Positions 37,341 through 48,201 of a DNA stretch of 64,000 bases are shown piece after piece. The DNA comes from Methanofervidicoccus abyssi (GTDB lineage: Archaea > AGJL01 > Methanococci > Methanococcales > Methanococcaceae). The notes beneath the pieces were generated by a model. That model did no database searches, was not told where the DNA came from, and saw only the letters and a program-made list of their open reading frames with translations. The stretch spans positions 186,001 through 250,000 of the forward strand of contig NZ_BFAX01000004.1 of NCBI RefSeq assembly GCF_004310395.1, read 5' to 3'. Made by a program: the position numbers and the translations under genes. Within the stretch, counting starts at the first letter, position 1. The number at the start of each line of letters is the position of its first letter.

Positions 37341-37490
37341 ATTTTATATTTTATTTTTATTTTTTTGATTTTAATTATTCTTAATTTTATAATTATTATT
37401 TTTTTAATGTGCTCCATTGTTGCTACTATTTAGTAATTATTTTTGTCATGATTACAAAAAGTAATAGTTGTTAGGTACATCGGTTATGTA

Positions 37491-37500
37491 TTTATATATT
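37491..37500 (+). promoter_or_regulatory. TATA box of the HD hydrolase gene, probably leaderless transcript
   Basis: TTTATATATT lies about 20-30 bp before the ATG at 37521, and no ribosome binding motif is present, which suggests transcription starts at or next to the start codon. Confidence 0.5.
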
Positions 37501-37520
37501 AAAATATCAAATTATTTAAT

Positions 37521-38900
37521 ATGAGTGGAGATAAGATAATTCGGGATCCTATATACTACGATATCCATATCAAGGATAGTGAGATGTCTCTAATAGATAC
37601 TTTAGAGTTTCAAAGACTGAGGAATATAAAGCAAACTGGATTAACTTATATGGTATATCCCAGTGCAACTCATACTCGTTTTGAACACTCCATAGGTGCC
37701 ATGCATATTGCTGGGGAGGTTTCTAAGGGTTTAAAAGGGGTAGATTGTGATCTCATAAGGATAGCAGCATTACTTCACGATATAGGCCATCCTCCATTTT
37801 CTCACTCCTTAGAAATTAGAGGTTATAATCATGAATACTATACCAGGAAGATAGTGAAAAAGATGGATATCGAAAATTACTCTCCAAGGGAAGTTATAGA
37901 TGTTCTGCAGTATAAAGGACCGGAAGGGTCATTAATAGGTGGGGATATAGATATAGACAGAATAGACTACCTACTAAGAGACAGCTATCATACAGGGGTG
38001 GCATACGGATCTATAGACTACAACAGGTTAATAAAGTGTATTGTACTATTCGAAGATAACAAACCTAAACTGGGTATATTGGAGAAAGGAGTAGTTGCGG
38101 CAGAATCCCTTCTCATAGCTAGGTATCAGATGTACTCCTCTGTATATATGCATCCAACCTCCAGGATCTCTGAGACAATGTTGAAGAATGCTGTTATCTA
38201 TGGGATAGAAGAAGGTCTCTTTGAGGTAAGGGATCTCTCGAAGATGGACGATATAGACTTAATAAGTATATTAAGGGACTCCGAAGGGGAAAGTAATAAA
38301 CTGATTAAGATGCTTGACAGAAGGAAGTTATTTAAGAATGTACTTGTAGTTAGATACAACGAGTTATCCCCCTATGAGAAGTGGATACTGATAAACCTTG
38401 GGGAAGAAGAGATCAGACGTATAGAAGAAGAACTCTCAGAGAAATTTAATACAACTGTATTCCTCGATATACCTCCTTATCCTAAGATAAGCGAGCACCG
38501 TATTACAGTACTTGCAGGCGAGAGAAGATACAGGTTAGATGAGATATCACCTCTTGCAAAGAATTTAAAATGGGCCTATATGAAATCCTGGGATGTTAGG
38601 CTGTACAGTCCTCCAGATAGATATAAGGAGTTGAGGGAAAAGATAGATAGCACCAAGTTGAAAGAAATACTCCTCCAATTCAGAGATAGGTGTATGGAGA
38701 GTCCCATCTTGGATATCCTCAGAAGAGAAGATAGAATAAGGGGAAGAGGAAAACTGTTAAGTATTGTAAAGGAGAGAGGTTTATCAGAGTCGGAGTTTTT
38801 AAATGAACTTCAAAAGTTGATATTCTCAGGTTTAATAAGAGAAGAGGTTGTAAAAGTAAGAGGTATCTACAGGTACGACTACTCTGCATTGGAGGGTTAA
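37521..38900 (+). CDS. HD-domain phosphohydrolase (dNTPase/SAMHD1-like)
   Basis: A 459-residue HD-superfamily protein. Seen: LRNIKQTGLTYMVYPSATHT near residues 33-52, RFEHSIGAMHIAG near 53-65, IAALLHDIGHPPFSHSLE near 79-96 (the H...HD metal ligands) and DRIDYLLRDSYHTGVAYG near 150-167 (the following Asp). This layout is that of dNTP triphosphohydrolases and their archaeal relatives; the substrate is not proven. It ends 9 bp before kae1-bud32, probably one operon. Confidence 0.85.
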   Translation: MSGDKIIRDPIYYDIHIKDSEMSLIDTLEFQRLRNIKQTGLTYMVYPSATHTRFEHSIGAMHIAGEVSKGLKGVDCDLIRIAALLHDIGHPPFSHSLEIRGYNHEYYTRKIVKKMDIENYSPREVIDVLQYKGPEGSLIGGDIDIDRIDYLLRDSYHTGVAYGSIDYNRLIKCIVLFEDNKPKLGILEKGVVAAESLLIARYQMYSSVYMHPTSRISETMLKNAVIYGIEEGLFEVRDLSKMDDIDLISILRDSEGESNKLIKMLDRRKLFKNVLVVRYNELSPYEKWILINLGEEEIRRIEEELSEKFNTTVFLDIPPYPKISEHRITVLAGERRYRLDEISPLAKNLKWAYMKSWDVRLYSPPDRYKELREKIDSTKLKEILLQFRDRCMESPILDILRREDRIRGRGKLLSIVKERGLSESEFLNELQKLIFSGLIREEVVKVRGIYRYDYSALEG

Positions 38901-38909
38901 GGTGATAGG

Positions 38910-40661
38910 ATGATAGTTCTGGGACTGGAAGGTACCGCCGAAAAAACTGGTGTGGGGGTTATAGATTCAGAAGGTAATATACTCTTCAATAAAACTGTGA
39001 TGTATAAACCACCTGTACAAGGTATAAATCCAAGAGAGGCTGCAGATCACCATGCAGAAACCTTTCCTAAGTTGATTAAAGAAGCCTTTGAATATGTGCC
39101 TAAGGAAGAAATAGATCTAGTAGCATTCTCCCAGGGGCCAGGGTTAGGTCCAAGTCTGAGAGTTACTGCAACTGCAGCAAGAACTTTGGCACTGTCAATG
39201 AAAAAACCTATAATAGGTGTTAACCACTGTATAGCACATGTTGAGATTGGAAAGTTGGTGACTGATGCCCAGGATCCCCTAACACTCTATGTAAGTGGTG
39301 GAAATACTCAGATATTGGCATACGTTGGAGGTAGATATAGAATATTTGGGGAAACATTGGATATTGCCATAGGTAACTGTCTCGACCAGTTTGCAAGGAA
39401 CTGTGGCCTGCCCCATCCAGGAGGACCATACGTGGAGAAACTTGCTAAGGAAGGTAGTAGGTTGTTGGATCTACCATACACCATTAAAGGAATGGATATA
39501 ACGTTCTCGGGGCTCCTAACTGCAGCTATAAAGAAGTATGAACAGGGGGAGAGACTGGAAAATGTATGCTTCTCCCTTCAGGAGGTAGCGTTTTCCATGC
39601 TTACAGAGATTACAGAGAGGGCTCTGGCACATACAGATAAGGGAGAGGTAATGTTAGTTGGAGGAGTAGCAGTTAATGGTAGACTTAGGGAGATGTTAAG
39701 GGATATGTGTGAAGAGCAGGGAGTGGATTTCTACGTACCTAGGAGGGATCTCTGTGGAGATAATGGAGTAATGATAGCCTACTTGGGGCTGTTGATGTAT
39801 CTCAGTGGTAGGAGGATGTCTATAGAGGAGACAAAACCCATTCCTAACTACAGGAGTGATACTGTAGAGGTAACTTGGATAGATGAAGAAGGAGGTAGGA
39901 AAAGAAGAAAGATACCAGAGCATCTTATAGGAAAGGGGGCAGAGGCAAATATAAGGAGAATCTACTATCTAGGTTGGGAGTGTGTTGTAAAAGAGAGGGT
40001 AAAAAAGAAGTATAGATTGGAAGAGCTAGATACAACTATAAGACTGAGGAGGACTGTAAGGGAGGGAAGGTTCTTATATCTAATCAAAGATTATGGTATA
40101 TTATCTCCCTATATATTCGACATAGATAAGAAGAATTACACGTTAACTATGAGTTATATTCCTGGGAACCTTGCAAAGGATGAGATAGAGAGAGGTAACT
40201 TGGATTGTTGTTATAACATCGGTGTTATAGTAGGAAAACTCCACGAAAGGGATATAATACATAACGACCTAACGACATCTAACTTTATAGTTGTAAAGGA
40301 GGGGGATACAGATGACAGTAAGGAAGTTGTTGAAGATTATAATGGTACTAAGATATATGGTAGCTGTACTCAAAGGGTTTTGGAAGATTGTGAAGACTGT
40401 GAGAATGATCTTGAAATTGATAGGAAACTTCTCGAAAAGAATAAGGTCTATATTATAGACTTTGGGTTAGGTAAATTTTCAAGTATGTTGGAGGATAAGA
40501 CTATTGATCTTATAGTTCTTAAGAAGTCTATTATGAGTACCCACTATAGAGTATTTGAGGATGTGTGGAAGAGGATATTGGAAGGTTATAAGGTGTATAA
40601 GGAATGGAAGGAGGTAGTTGACTATATGGGTGAGGTGGAAAAGAGGGGAAGGTATTGTTAA
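38910..40661 (+). CDS. Bifunctional Kae1-Bud32 t6A biosynthesis protein
   Basis: A 583-residue fusion of Kae1 (residues 1 to about 325), the enzyme adding threonylcarbamoyl to A37 of ANN-decoding tRNAs, with the small kinase/ATPase Bud32. Seen: [13 protein letters not shown] near the start, [11 protein letters not shown] near 107-117 with the metal-binding His residues, [12 protein letters not shown] near 128-139, and in Bud32 [13 protein letters not shown] near 342-354, [10 protein letters not shown] near 451-460 and [11 protein letters not shown] near 511-521. Between the last two motifs is an acidic, cysteine-containing insert of about 45 residues, which makes it longer than MJ1130 (about 535). 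GGTGATAGG precedes the ATG. Confidence 0.94.
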   Translation: MIVLGLEGTAEKTGVGVIDSEGNILFNKTVMYKPPVQGINPREAADHHAETFPKLIKEAFEYVPKEEIDLVAFSQGPGLGPSLRVTATAARTLALSMKKPIIGVNHCIAHVEIGKLVTDAQDPLTLYVSGGNTQILAYVGGRYRIFGETLDIAIGNCLDQFARNCGLPHPGGPYVEKLAKEGSRLLDLPYTIKGMDITFSGLLTAAIKKYEQGERLENVCFSLQEVAFSMLTEITERALAHTDKGEVMLVGGVAVNGRLREMLRDMCEEQGVDFYVPRRDLCGDNGVMIAYLGLLMYLSGRRMSIEETKPIPNYRSDTVEVTWIDEEGGRKRRKIPEHLIGKGAEANIRRIYYLGWECVVKERVKKKYRLEELDTTIRLRRTVREGRFLYLIKDYGILSPYIFDIDKKNYTLTMSYIPGNLAKDEIERGNLDCCYNIGVIVGKLHERDIIHNDLTTSNFIVVKEGDTDDSKEVVEDYNGTKIYGSCTQRVLEDCEDCENDLEIDRKLLEKNKVYIIDFGLGKFSSMLEDKTIDLIVLKKSIMSTHYRVFEDVWKRILEGYKVYKEWKEVVDYMGEVEKRGRYC

Positions 40662-40727
40662 AAGTAGAGGGATTAACAGAGTTTTATCCTCTTTTTAAGT
40701 GTTCAGATTATTATACTTTTAAAAAAA

Positions 40728-40792
40728 AGAATTAGAAAACCTCTATACAGTCTCTCCAGTATTCAGTGTAGTATGGAGATAGGAGATAAAAG
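40728..40792 (+). repeat. Dispersed intergenic element, copy 6
   Basis: Blocks AAGAATTAGAAAACCTCTAT, TCTCTCCAGTATTCAGTGTA, GTATGGAGATAGG and AGATAAAAG, then TTATTTTATTTTGTCTGTAT. The middle and end blocks align with copies 7 and 8. It lies downstream of kae1-bud32 in its orientation. The remaining spacer to hypD (to 41016) is AT-rich without a gene. Confidence 0.5.
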
Positions 40793-41016
40793 CTTATTTT
40801 ATTTTGTCTGTATATTCTTGATTTAGGTATTTTAGGTATTAACATTTTCAGGATTTTATTTTTTTGATATTTATTTAAAATTGAAATCTCTAATGGTTGC
40901 TGTTAATTTAAAAAGTTTTATCTATTGCTATAATCTATAATAGTTATAATGACAATTTTTAATAATAATAAAAAATAATAAAAATAAAAATAATAAAATA
41001 ACTCTCCAGTGGAAGA

Positions 41017-42093
41017 ATGATTGATATCAACGATAGAAGAATCATAAAAAGATCCATAGAAGCTATAAAAAAGCTATCCAGTAAATTAGATAATATTAAA
41101 ATAATGCACCTCTGTGGATCTCATGAGCATGTTATATGTAAATATGGGATAAGGGATGTTCTACCTGAAAATATAACTGTTATTCCAGGTCCAGGATGTC
41201 CAGTATGTGTAACCACACAGAAGGAGATAGACACTGCCATATATCTTGCTGAAGAAGGTTATACAGTGGTAACACTGGGGGATATGTACAGAGTCCCAGG
41301 GAGTAGAAAATCTCTTATGGAACTTCAATCTGAGGGGGCAGATATAAGGATAGTCTATGGAATAGGGGACGCAGTTAGAATTGCAGAGAAAGAAGGGGAA
41401 AAAGTAGTGTTTATTGCCATTGGATTTGAAACTACTGCACCAACTACTGCCGCTGAAGTTGTCAATGTTAGATCTAGGAAGATAGATAACTTCTACATAT
41501 TAAACTGTCATAGACAGATACCTCCAGTTGTAGAGTTCCTACTGGAGGAGGGAAGTAATATTCAGGGCTTCATATGTCCAGGGCATGTAGCTACTATTAC
41601 AGGGCTAAAACCTTACTATAAACTCTGTAGCAGATATAAGATTCCTATGATAGTGGCAGGTTTTGAACCTGTGGATGTTTTAGTATCTATAGTAATGATA
41701 TTGGAGCAGATACTAAACAACAGTTATAAGGTGGAGAACGAGTATAGAAGGGCTGTTAGGGAGGAAGGAAACCCTATTGCCCAGAGGTTGATAAATGAAG
41801 TATTTGAACCTGCAGATATGCCCTGGAGGGGATTCCCAGTAATAAAAAATGGGGGGCTAAAACTTAGGAAGAAATACAGGAATCTTGACATATACTACCA
41901 TGAGGATATACCTGAGATGAAAGAAGTAGTGAACAGTAACTGTATATGTGGGGAAATACTTAGAGGTAAGAAGTTACCTACTGATTGTAAGTTGTTTGGA
42001 AAGTACTGTACTCCTATTAACCCTGTTGGAAGTTGTATGGTCTCCGAGGAAGGCACCTGTTATATATTTTATAAGTATAGGGGGTTTATTTGA
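41017..42093 (+). CDS. hypD: Hydrogenase maturation protein HypD
   Basis: A 358-residue iron-sulphur protein that, with HypC, assembles the Fe(CN)2CO group of [NiFe]-hydrogenases. Seen: MHLCGSHEHVICKYG near residues 29-43, IPGPGCPVCVTTQKEID near 58-74 (active-site cysteines), FIAIGFETTAPTTAA near 132-146, and the C-terminal cysteine set CICGEILRG, CKLFGKYCTP, GSCMVSEEG near 312-346 for a [4Fe-4S] cluster. It would act on FrhA. No linked hyp gene; hypC is at 60.3 kb. Confidence 0.95.
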   Translation: MIDINDRRIIKRSIEAIKKLSSKLDNIKIMHLCGSHEHVICKYGIRDVLPENITVIPGPGCPVCVTTQKEIDTAIYLAEEGYTVVTLGDMYRVPGSRKSLMELQSEGADIRIVYGIGDAVRIAEKEGEKVVFIAIGFETTAPTTAAEVVNVRSRKIDNFYILNCHRQIPPVVEFLLEEGSNIQGFICPGHVATITGLKPYYKLCSRYKIPMIVAGFEPVDVLVSIVMILEQILNNSYKVENEYRRAVREEGNPIAQRLINEVFEPADMPWRGFPVIKNGGLKLRKKYRNLDIYYHEDIPEMKEVVNSNCICGEILRGKKLPTDCKLFGKYCTPINPVGSCMVSEEGTCYIFYKYRGFI

Positions 42094-42163
42094 GGTAGAA
42101 GTATAATCATAAAGAAAATAATTGTAAAAATTAAAAAAATAAATAAAAAAATAAATCATGATT

Positions 42164-43468
42164 TTAATTATCCCTTTTAATATCCACATCTTCAACTAAC
42201 TTACTATACGCCTTCTCAGCCATTTCATAAATCTTATACTCATCGATATTAGTCATCTTCCCATCCCTTAGAACCACATTTCCATCTATTAAAACAGTAT
42301 CTACAACTCCGTTGAAGGCATAGACTAGATGAGACTTTAAGTTTTCAACAGGTATCAGGTAGGGTTTCCTGAGATCTACAAGTACTATATCCGCCAAGTA
42401 TCCTTCTTTCAGCACTCCAACCTCTAAGTTTAATGCCTTACCTCCGTTTAATGTGGCAAACTTAAAGGAAACCTCTCCAGGTATTGAAGTGGGATCTAGG
42501 GATATCCCCTTATGGATAAGAGATGATATCTTTATTTCTTCAAAGATGTTTAAGTTGTTATTACTACCACAGCCATCTGTTCCAAGGGTGATGAGGATAT
42601 TCTTCTCTAAGAGTTTTGGAATAGGTGCAATACCTGAACCTAACTTCAAATTACTTATAGGGTTATGGGATACTACAACACTTTTTTTCTCTATAATATC
42701 TATTTCCCTATCTGATAGATGGACGCAGTGGGCTGCAATTACCTTTACTCCTTCAAAGAACTCTATGGAGTTAAGGTATTCAAAAGGTCTCATTCCAGTT
42801 TTTTCCTTTACTATTTTTATCTCATTCAAAGTCTCATTCATGTGTATGTGTACAGGGATATTATACTCCCTCGCTATCTCATGGGAAAATGTTAGAAGTT
42901 CCTTGGAACATGTGTATGGTGCATGGGGTCCTATGGCAGGTTTTATCCTCGGATTATCCATCTTTATTATCTTTTTTACTATTTTTTCACAGTTCTTTAT
43001 CTCTTTCTCCCTTTTCTCCTCGTCGAATAGATCTATCATCCCGTAGGAGAGGACAGCCCTTATACCACTTTCAAGCACTCCCTTTATTATACCATCTAAG
43101 TGAAAATACATGTCGTTAAATGTAGTTGTACCACTCTTTATCATCTCTACAGTTCCAAGGAGGGTGCCTATATAAACCAACTCTTCATTTAACTTAGATT
43201 CCATCTTCCAGATGTAATTGTTCAACCACTCCATAAGGGGGATATCGTCTGCAACACCTCGAAAGATGGTCATGGGTATGTGAGTATGAGTATTGACAAG
43301 TCCAGGGATCGCCGCCATATTTTTTCCATCTATTATCTCCACATCTCTTTTATCTATGCTCTCTTTCTCTAATAGGTTTCTTCCTATTCTTTTTATCCTG
43401 TTCCCTTCTACAAGTATGTCCCAGTTGCCGTTGCTCTCCAGTAGTCTTACATCCCTTATAAGTATCAT
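42164..43468 (-). CDS. dadD: 5'-deoxyadenosine deaminase (DadD/MtaD family)
   Basis: A 434-residue amidohydrolase that deaminates 5'-deoxyadenosine, and more slowly methylthioadenosine and SAH, in methanogen SAM salvage (MJ1541 type). Seen: NTHTHIPMTIFRGVADDI near residues 59-76 (metal-binding HxH), AIGPHAPYTCSKELL, IHMNETLNEI near 200-209, AAHCVHLSD near 235-243 and LGTDGCGSNNNLNIFEE near 289-305. It removes the by-product of radical SAM enzymes such as those encoded here. 9 bp downstream of tldD. Confidence 0.87.
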   Translation of the reverse strand: MILIRDVRLLESNGNWDILVEGNRIKRIGRNLLEKESIDKRDVEIIDGKNMAAIPGLVNTHTHIPMTIFRGVADDIPLMEWLNNYIWKMESKLNEELVYIGTLLGTVEMIKSGTTTFNDMYFHLDGIIKGVLESGIRAVLSYGMIDLFDEEKREKEIKNCEKIVKKIIKMDNPRIKPAIGPHAPYTCSKELLTFSHEIAREYNIPVHIHMNETLNEIKIVKEKTGMRPFEYLNSIEFFEGVKVIAAHCVHLSDREIDIIEKKSVVVSHNPISNLKLGSGIAPIPKLLEKNILITLGTDGCGSNNNLNIFEEIKISSLIHKGISLDPTSIPGEVSFKFATLNGGKALNLEVGVLKEGYLADIVLVDLRKPYLIPVENLKSHLVYAFNGVVDTVLIDGNVVLRDGKMTNIDEYKIYEMAEKAYSKLVEDVDIKRDN

Positions 43469-43477
43469 CCTAATCCC

Positions 43478-44848
43478 TCAACTAATTATCGTTTTAGTTC
43501 TTATACTACCTCCTCCATCTCCTACTGGCACACTCTGTCCATTTTTACCACAGTATCCAACACTTAGCTTAAACTCTTTTGTAACACCATCTACGTTGTG
43601 AAGTATTTCCGTTATCTCTCCACTGAGACCAGCGTCCCTTAATGGTGTTGTAAGTTCCCCATTTTCAATTAAAAAAGCCTCAACTGCATTAAATTGGAAA
43701 AGCCCTTTACCTGTATCTACCTGTCCTCCACGGGAACCTCTCAGGAAGATACCATTTTTCGTATCTTCTATTAACTCCTGAAAATCCCAATCCCCCGGTT
43801 TTATATAGGTATTACTCATTCTAACTAAGGGCTTATTTAAACCTTCTGCCCTCCCATTCCCTGTAACCTCCATATCCAACCGTCCTGCAGTTTCTCTAGT
43901 ATGGAGGTAACTCTTCAAGATACCCTCTTCTATTATAACAGTCTCTCTACCTTTAACACCTTCACTATCGTACTTGTAATATCCAAAGGCATTTTCTATA
44001 AGGGGATTGTCTATTACAGTCACGTAATCACTACCGACTCTCTCACCTATCTTGTCCTTAAATACACTGTCATTCTGTAGCACTAAATCGGCCTCTGAAG
44101 CATGGCCCACAGCCTCGTGGATAAAGACCCCTGCAAGTTCAGGATCTAGAACAGCTTTAAACTCTCCCTTTGGACAAGGTTTTGCCCTAAGTAACCTTAT
44201 AGCCCTCTCCTTAGTATTCTTAGACAACTCTTCTATATTACCCTCCTTTACAACCTCGAAGCCATAACCTCCAATACGTTCTGAGGCGTACTGTATATTG
44301 GAATTATCCCTTGCAACTGCAGTTATTCCCATAAGTACTCTACTAACCTCGTTCCTTATTAGGGCTCCTTCACTACTTACAAATAGAGAGTTTCCCAGTA
44401 TATCTGAGTAGAGTACCGAAGTACTTACTATCATCCCCTCCTTATCTAGCATGTTTTTATGGGCTTCTATAATATACCCCTTCTTCTCTTCCACATCTAC
44501 ATCCTTGGGATTTATCTTTCCTATAGATTTTACATGGTCTCTATAAATTTTCACATCCTTAAGTATTACAGTTTTCTTCGAGTTCTCGTTGGAGAGTTTA
44601 GCCATTCTGTAGGCTCTCTCTAGCAGTGTTTTAATCTCTTCAAAGTTTATTCTGTGGGAATTTCCATACCCCCATCCATTTTTGTATAGCACTCTAACAG
44701 CAACTCCAGTGGTTGTACCTGAAGATATCTCTTCTATACTCCCATCTTTCAGTATAATGTTGTTAGATCTAATGTTTATTATCCTTATATCCCAGTAGGC
44801 GTCCAGAGAAAGACTTTCAAGCTTTTCCAGATAGTACTCTAAATCCAT
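43478..44848 (-). CDS. tldD: TldD-family metalloprotease
   Basis: A 456-residue TldD/PmbA family protein. The zinc motif FIHEAVGHASEAD near residues 234-246 (HExxxH) identifies the catalytic TldD-type subunit. GVAVRVLYKNGWGYGN near 46-61 and RGSRGGQVDTGKGLFQFN near 377-394 are typical. TldD usually works with the inactive partner TldE on flexible peptides; no tldE gene is in the window. GGTGATAAT precedes the ATG. Upstream of dadD in the same direction. Confidence 0.9.
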   Translation of the reverse strand: MDLEYYLEKLESLSLDAYWDIRIINIRSNNIILKDGSIEEISSGTTTGVAVRVLYKNGWGYGNSHRINFEEIKTLLERAYRMAKLSNENSKKTVILKDVKIYRDHVKSIGKINPKDVDVEEKKGYIIEAHKNMLDKEGMIVSTSVLYSDILGNSLFVSSEGALIRNEVSRVLMGITAVARDNSNIQYASERIGGYGFEVVKEGNIEELSKNTKERAIRLLRAKPCPKGEFKAVLDPELAGVFIHEAVGHASEADLVLQNDSVFKDKIGERVGSDYVTVIDNPLIENAFGYYKYDSEGVKGRETVIIEEGILKSYLHTRETAGRLDMEVTGNGRAEGLNKPLVRMSNTYIKPGDWDFQELIEDTKNGIFLRGSRGGQVDTGKGLFQFNAVEAFLIENGELTTPLRDAGLSGEITEILHNVDGVTKEFKLSVGYCGKNGQSVPVGDGGGSIRTKTIIS

Positions 44849-45133
44849 ATTATCACCAGGGTTATAAAAATACTAAATAAATAAAATAATAAATAATAAT
44901 TAAAAATAATAATAAAATATATAATGGAGACATTGTGCTGCTAAGCATCATATAAGATTCTATTCATATATTGTTAGGGTTGACACAACCTTTAAATAGT
45001 GCTCAGAAACAATCCTGGGGAAAGAAAAAACAACTGAATTTTACCCTTTTTATATCTTCTTTTTAGGTATTTAATATTTTGTTGTCAGCTATAATAGAAT
45101 TTATTTAATACTTATTACAATCTTACAATGATA
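44849..45133. other. Spacer between sepS and tldD with small hairpins
   Basis: Contains TGCT/AGCA near 44936-44947 and GGTTG (44978-44982) paired with CAACC (44986-44990). Both lie about 150-200 bp past the sepS stop and just upstream of tldD. They may be a terminator or leader structure; no gene. Confidence 0.4.
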
Positions 45134-46750
45134 TTAACATATATCTACCTCAACATTCAAAAAGACTGGTCCCCTAACATCTATAACTTTACCTTTCCCT
45201 ACAATATACCTAAATGCTATATCCTCCAACCTTAAATTAACATCTCCAAGGTTTCTAACTATAGGTACCCGTATCTTTAAATGATCTACATTAGATACAA
45301 GAGCCTCTTCTATCTTATAAGCAACTTTAAAGGAGATAGCATCTATATATCTTATTCCAGTGGGAATACCATACCTCCTAGTATCTTCTACAAGTTTTCT
45401 ATATTCCTCCTTAATACCTTCATCCGACTCTGATATTCCTATGATATTACCATCGTATACGTATATTTCATTTAATACAGAAGGGCCTAACAACTTCTTG
45501 CCTTCTTCCTTCTCGTAAATGGTAATTCTTATATTTTTCTTCACATTGTAAAACTCTATTTCTCTCTCAAGTACTACTTCGCAGGGGGCAGGTTTATCCT
45601 TGTTCTTTATACAGATATCTATAAGATCTAGTCCTAAGTTGTAAAGTTCATCAGTTACTGGTATCTTGTCAATATGTATCATATAAGCAATATCTCTATC
45701 ATCTAAAATAATATCGTAAAGTTGTGGATATACCATCCTCCTTACATCTTCATAGTTATACAGAATCATCGCCAGTCTCTCAACACCAAGACCTAAGTTC
45801 ATAACAGGTACATCTATTCCATACTCACTTAGTGCAATGGGAGAGTATATACCAAATGTAGCAACCTCTAACCACTCCCCTAACTTTGGATGATATGCAT
45901 AAACCTCAGTCTGGGTATCTGGAGCGTAGTATTTACTTTTCTTCTCATCAGGTTTAAATTTAAACCTACTGAATCCAAGTTGAGAGAGTAATCCCTCTGC
46001 AACAGCCATACCGTCATCTATGGAGACATCCTCTCCTACCACCACACAGGAGGCAGAGTGATACGTTATAAGATGGCTCCTATCTTCTCTCTGTTCCCTT
46101 CTAAAACACCTATCTATGGAGAACAGTTTAAAGGGAAGGGGTTTTTTGCCTATAAGATGAGATATTGTGATAAACCAGCCAGATGTCATGTGACTCCGTA
46201 GTGTTAGAGATAGAGGCTCAGGTGCTAACTTTTTGAACTCTGGAAATACCTCCTCCAGTACCTTCAATCCCATCTCACTGGACACCTCAAGAGCTCTACT
46301 TATCTCCAGCACTAAATCGTCTCCATCAATAACACCTTTCTTATACTTATGGAGAGTTTTTCTCAGGTTCTCCGCCTTATTTAAGGTCATCTCTATACCT
46401 AAACTCTCTATCTTCTCTATCTTGTCTCTCCCTAAACCTACATCCGGCCTGGGAAGACCTGCTAAGTAGAAACACCTATCCAATACAGCAAGGGCCTCTG
46501 GGCCAAACTGTTTATATATCTCTCTTTCATCTACTATTAAGGGATTTATATATTCCTCGAACCCCATCCTTAAATAACACTCCCTCAACTTCTGTATAGT
46601 ATCCATCACTGGATGAGATTTTCCGTACTCCATTTTTATTCTTGGATATCTCCTATCTATATGTCTCTTAGGTAGCAACTCCTTTGTAGTTCTCCAAACC
46701 CCTTCAAAATCCTTCTTTGCCATTTCTAAGATTTCTTTCCTGTTGAACAT
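45134..46750 (-). CDS. sepS: O-phosphoseryl-tRNA(Cys) synthetase SepRS
   Basis: A 538-residue class II aminoacyl-tRNA synthetase that charges tRNA-Cys with phosphoserine, the first step of tRNA-dependent cysteine synthesis in methanogens lacking CysRS. Seen: GKSHPVMDTIQKLRECYLRM near residues 45-64, INPLIVDEREIYKQFGPEA near 70-88, LTLRSHMTSGWFITISHLIG near 186-205 (motif 2 region and phosphoserine-binding THMTSGW-like site), SIDRCFRREQREDRSHL near 215-231 and LGLGVERLAMI near 328-338 (motif 3). The start MFNRKEI follows GGATGAT; the codon three residues upstream is less likely. Its tRNA substrate is encoded at 18618. Confidence 0.95.
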   Translation of the reverse strand: MFNRKEILEMAKKDFEGVWRTTKELLPKRHIDRRYPRIKMEYGKSHPVMDTIQKLRECYLRMGFEEYINPLIVDEREIYKQFGPEALAVLDRCFYLAGLPRPDVGLGRDKIEKIESLGIEMTLNKAENLRKTLHKYKKGVIDGDDLVLEISRALEVSSEMGLKVLEEVFPEFKKLAPEPLSLTLRSHMTSGWFITISHLIGKKPLPFKLFSIDRCFRREQREDRSHLITYHSASCVVVGEDVSIDDGMAVAEGLLSQLGFSRFKFKPDEKKSKYYAPDTQTEVYAYHPKLGEWLEVATFGIYSPIALSEYGIDVPVMNLGLGVERLAMILYNYEDVRRMVYPQLYDIILDDRDIAYMIHIDKIPVTDELYNLGLDLIDICIKNKDKPAPCEVVLEREIEFYNVKKNIRITIYEKEEGKKLLGPSVLNEIYVYDGNIIGISESDEGIKEEYRKLVEDTRRYGIPTGIRYIDAISFKVAYKIEEALVSNVDHLKIRVPIVRNLGDVNLRLEDIAFRYIVGKGKVIDVRGPVFLNVEVDIC

Positions 46751-46903
46751 CTTAATCATCCTTTTTTATAATTATCTTATTTTTTATTTTTTTAACTATC
46801 ACTATAGGGATCCAAATTAAATTAAATCTAATTAAGTTTATATATCATATATAGTTTATATGTGGTATAACTCCTATCTAAAAAACTATTTGGAGGGATC
46901 TAT

Positions 46904-48136
46904 ATGGGAAGGGTTAAACAGTCGGAATTAAACATTGGAATGGTTGGACATGTTGATCACGGTAAAACTAGTTTAACTAAATTATTAACAGGAGTATGGA
47001 CAGATACTCACAGTGAGGAGTTAAAGAGAGGTATTACTATAAGGTTAGGATATGCAGACTGTGAAATAAGAAAATGTCCAAAATGTCCTGAACCTGAAGC
47101 TTACACTGTAGAAAAGGTATGTCCAAGATGTGGTGCAAAAACTAAACTTTTAAGAAAGGTATCCTTTGTAGATGCTCCAGGGCATGAGACACTGATGGCT
47201 ACGATGTTATCTGGTGCTTCTCTTATGGATGGTGCCATACTTGTTATTGCTGCAAATGAAGAGTGTCCCCAGCCCCAGACAAAGGAACACCTGATGGCAT
47301 TGGATGTCTTAGGGATAAAGAATATAGTAATAGTGCAGAACAAGATAGATCTCGTTAACGAGGAAAAAGCTAGGGAAAATTATGAACAGATAAAGAAGTT
47401 CATAGAAGGCACTATTGCAGAGGATGCTCCTATTATACCTTTATCTGCTCACCATGGTGCAAATGTAGATGTACTTTTAAACGCTATCCAGGATCTTATT
47501 CCAACTCCTAAGAGGGATCCGAGCCTTCCAGCAAGGATGTACGTTGCAAGAAGTTTTGACGTAAATAAACCAGGTTGTGAGATAAAAGAATTAAAGGGAG
47601 GTGTTATTGGAGGGAGTATTATCCAGGGTGTGTTGGAGGTTGGAAAGGAAATAGAAATAAGGCCAGGATTGAAAGTTACCGAGGGGAATAAGACCTACTG
47701 GGAACCTATAATAACCAAGATTACATCCCTTAGGGCAGGCAATCTAAATGTGAAAAAGGCCTATCCAGGGGGACTGGTAGGTGTTGGTACAGAGTTAGAT
47801 CCTGCCCTTACAAAGGCAGATGCTCTCAGTGGTAGTGTTGCAGGAGAGCCTGGAACCCTCCCTGAAACCCTCGATAGAATCACCATAGATGTCCATCTCC
47901 TGGAGAGAGTGGTAGGTACCAAGGAAGAGATAAAGATAGAACCTTTAAGGACAAACGAGGTACTTATGATAAATGTAGGTACTGCCACAACTGTTGGAGT
48001 TATTCTCTCTGCAAGGGATAATGTTGCAGATATAAAGTTGAAACTTCCGGTATGTGCAGAAAGAGGTGCAAGAGTAGCCCTAAGTAGGAGGATAAATGCG
48101 AGATGGAGATTGATAGGTTACGGAATAATACAGTAA
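46904..48136 (+). CDS. Translation initiation factor aIF2 gamma subunit
   Basis: A 410-residue GTPase that carries initiator Met-tRNA to the small ribosomal subunit. Seen: G1 [19 protein letters not shown] near residues 12-30, switch region [11 protein letters not shown], a zinc knuckle CPKCPEP...CPRCGAKT near 57-80, G3 [14 protein letters not shown] near 89-102, G4 VQNKIDLV near 144-151 and beta-barrel domains to the end. TTGGAGGGATCTAT precedes the ATG. The promoter region 46830-46860 has TTTATATATC. Confidence 0.96.
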   Translation: MGRVKQSELNIGMVGHVDHGKTSLTKLLTGVWTDTHSEELKRGITIRLGYADCEIRKCPKCPEPEAYTVEKVCPRCGAKTKLLRKVSFVDAPGHETLMATMLSGASLMDGAILVIAANEECPQPQTKEHLMALDVLGIKNIVIVQNKIDLVNEEKARENYEQIKKFIEGTIAEDAPIIPLSAHHGANVDVLLNAIQDLIPTPKRDPSLPARMYVARSFDVNKPGCEIKELKGGVIGGSIIQGVLEVGKEIEIRPGLKVTEGNKTYWEPIITKITSLRAGNLNVKKAYPGGLVGVGTELDPALTKADALSGSVAGEPGTLPETLDRITIDVHLLERVVGTKEEIKIEPLRTNEVLMINVGTATTVGVILSARDNVADIKLKLPVCAERGARVALSRRINARWRLIGYGIIQ

Positions 48137-48201
48137 AAGATAAAAAATAAAGATAAAATATAAATAATAATTATTGACAAAACCATTTTAAGGTGATGTT
48201 A

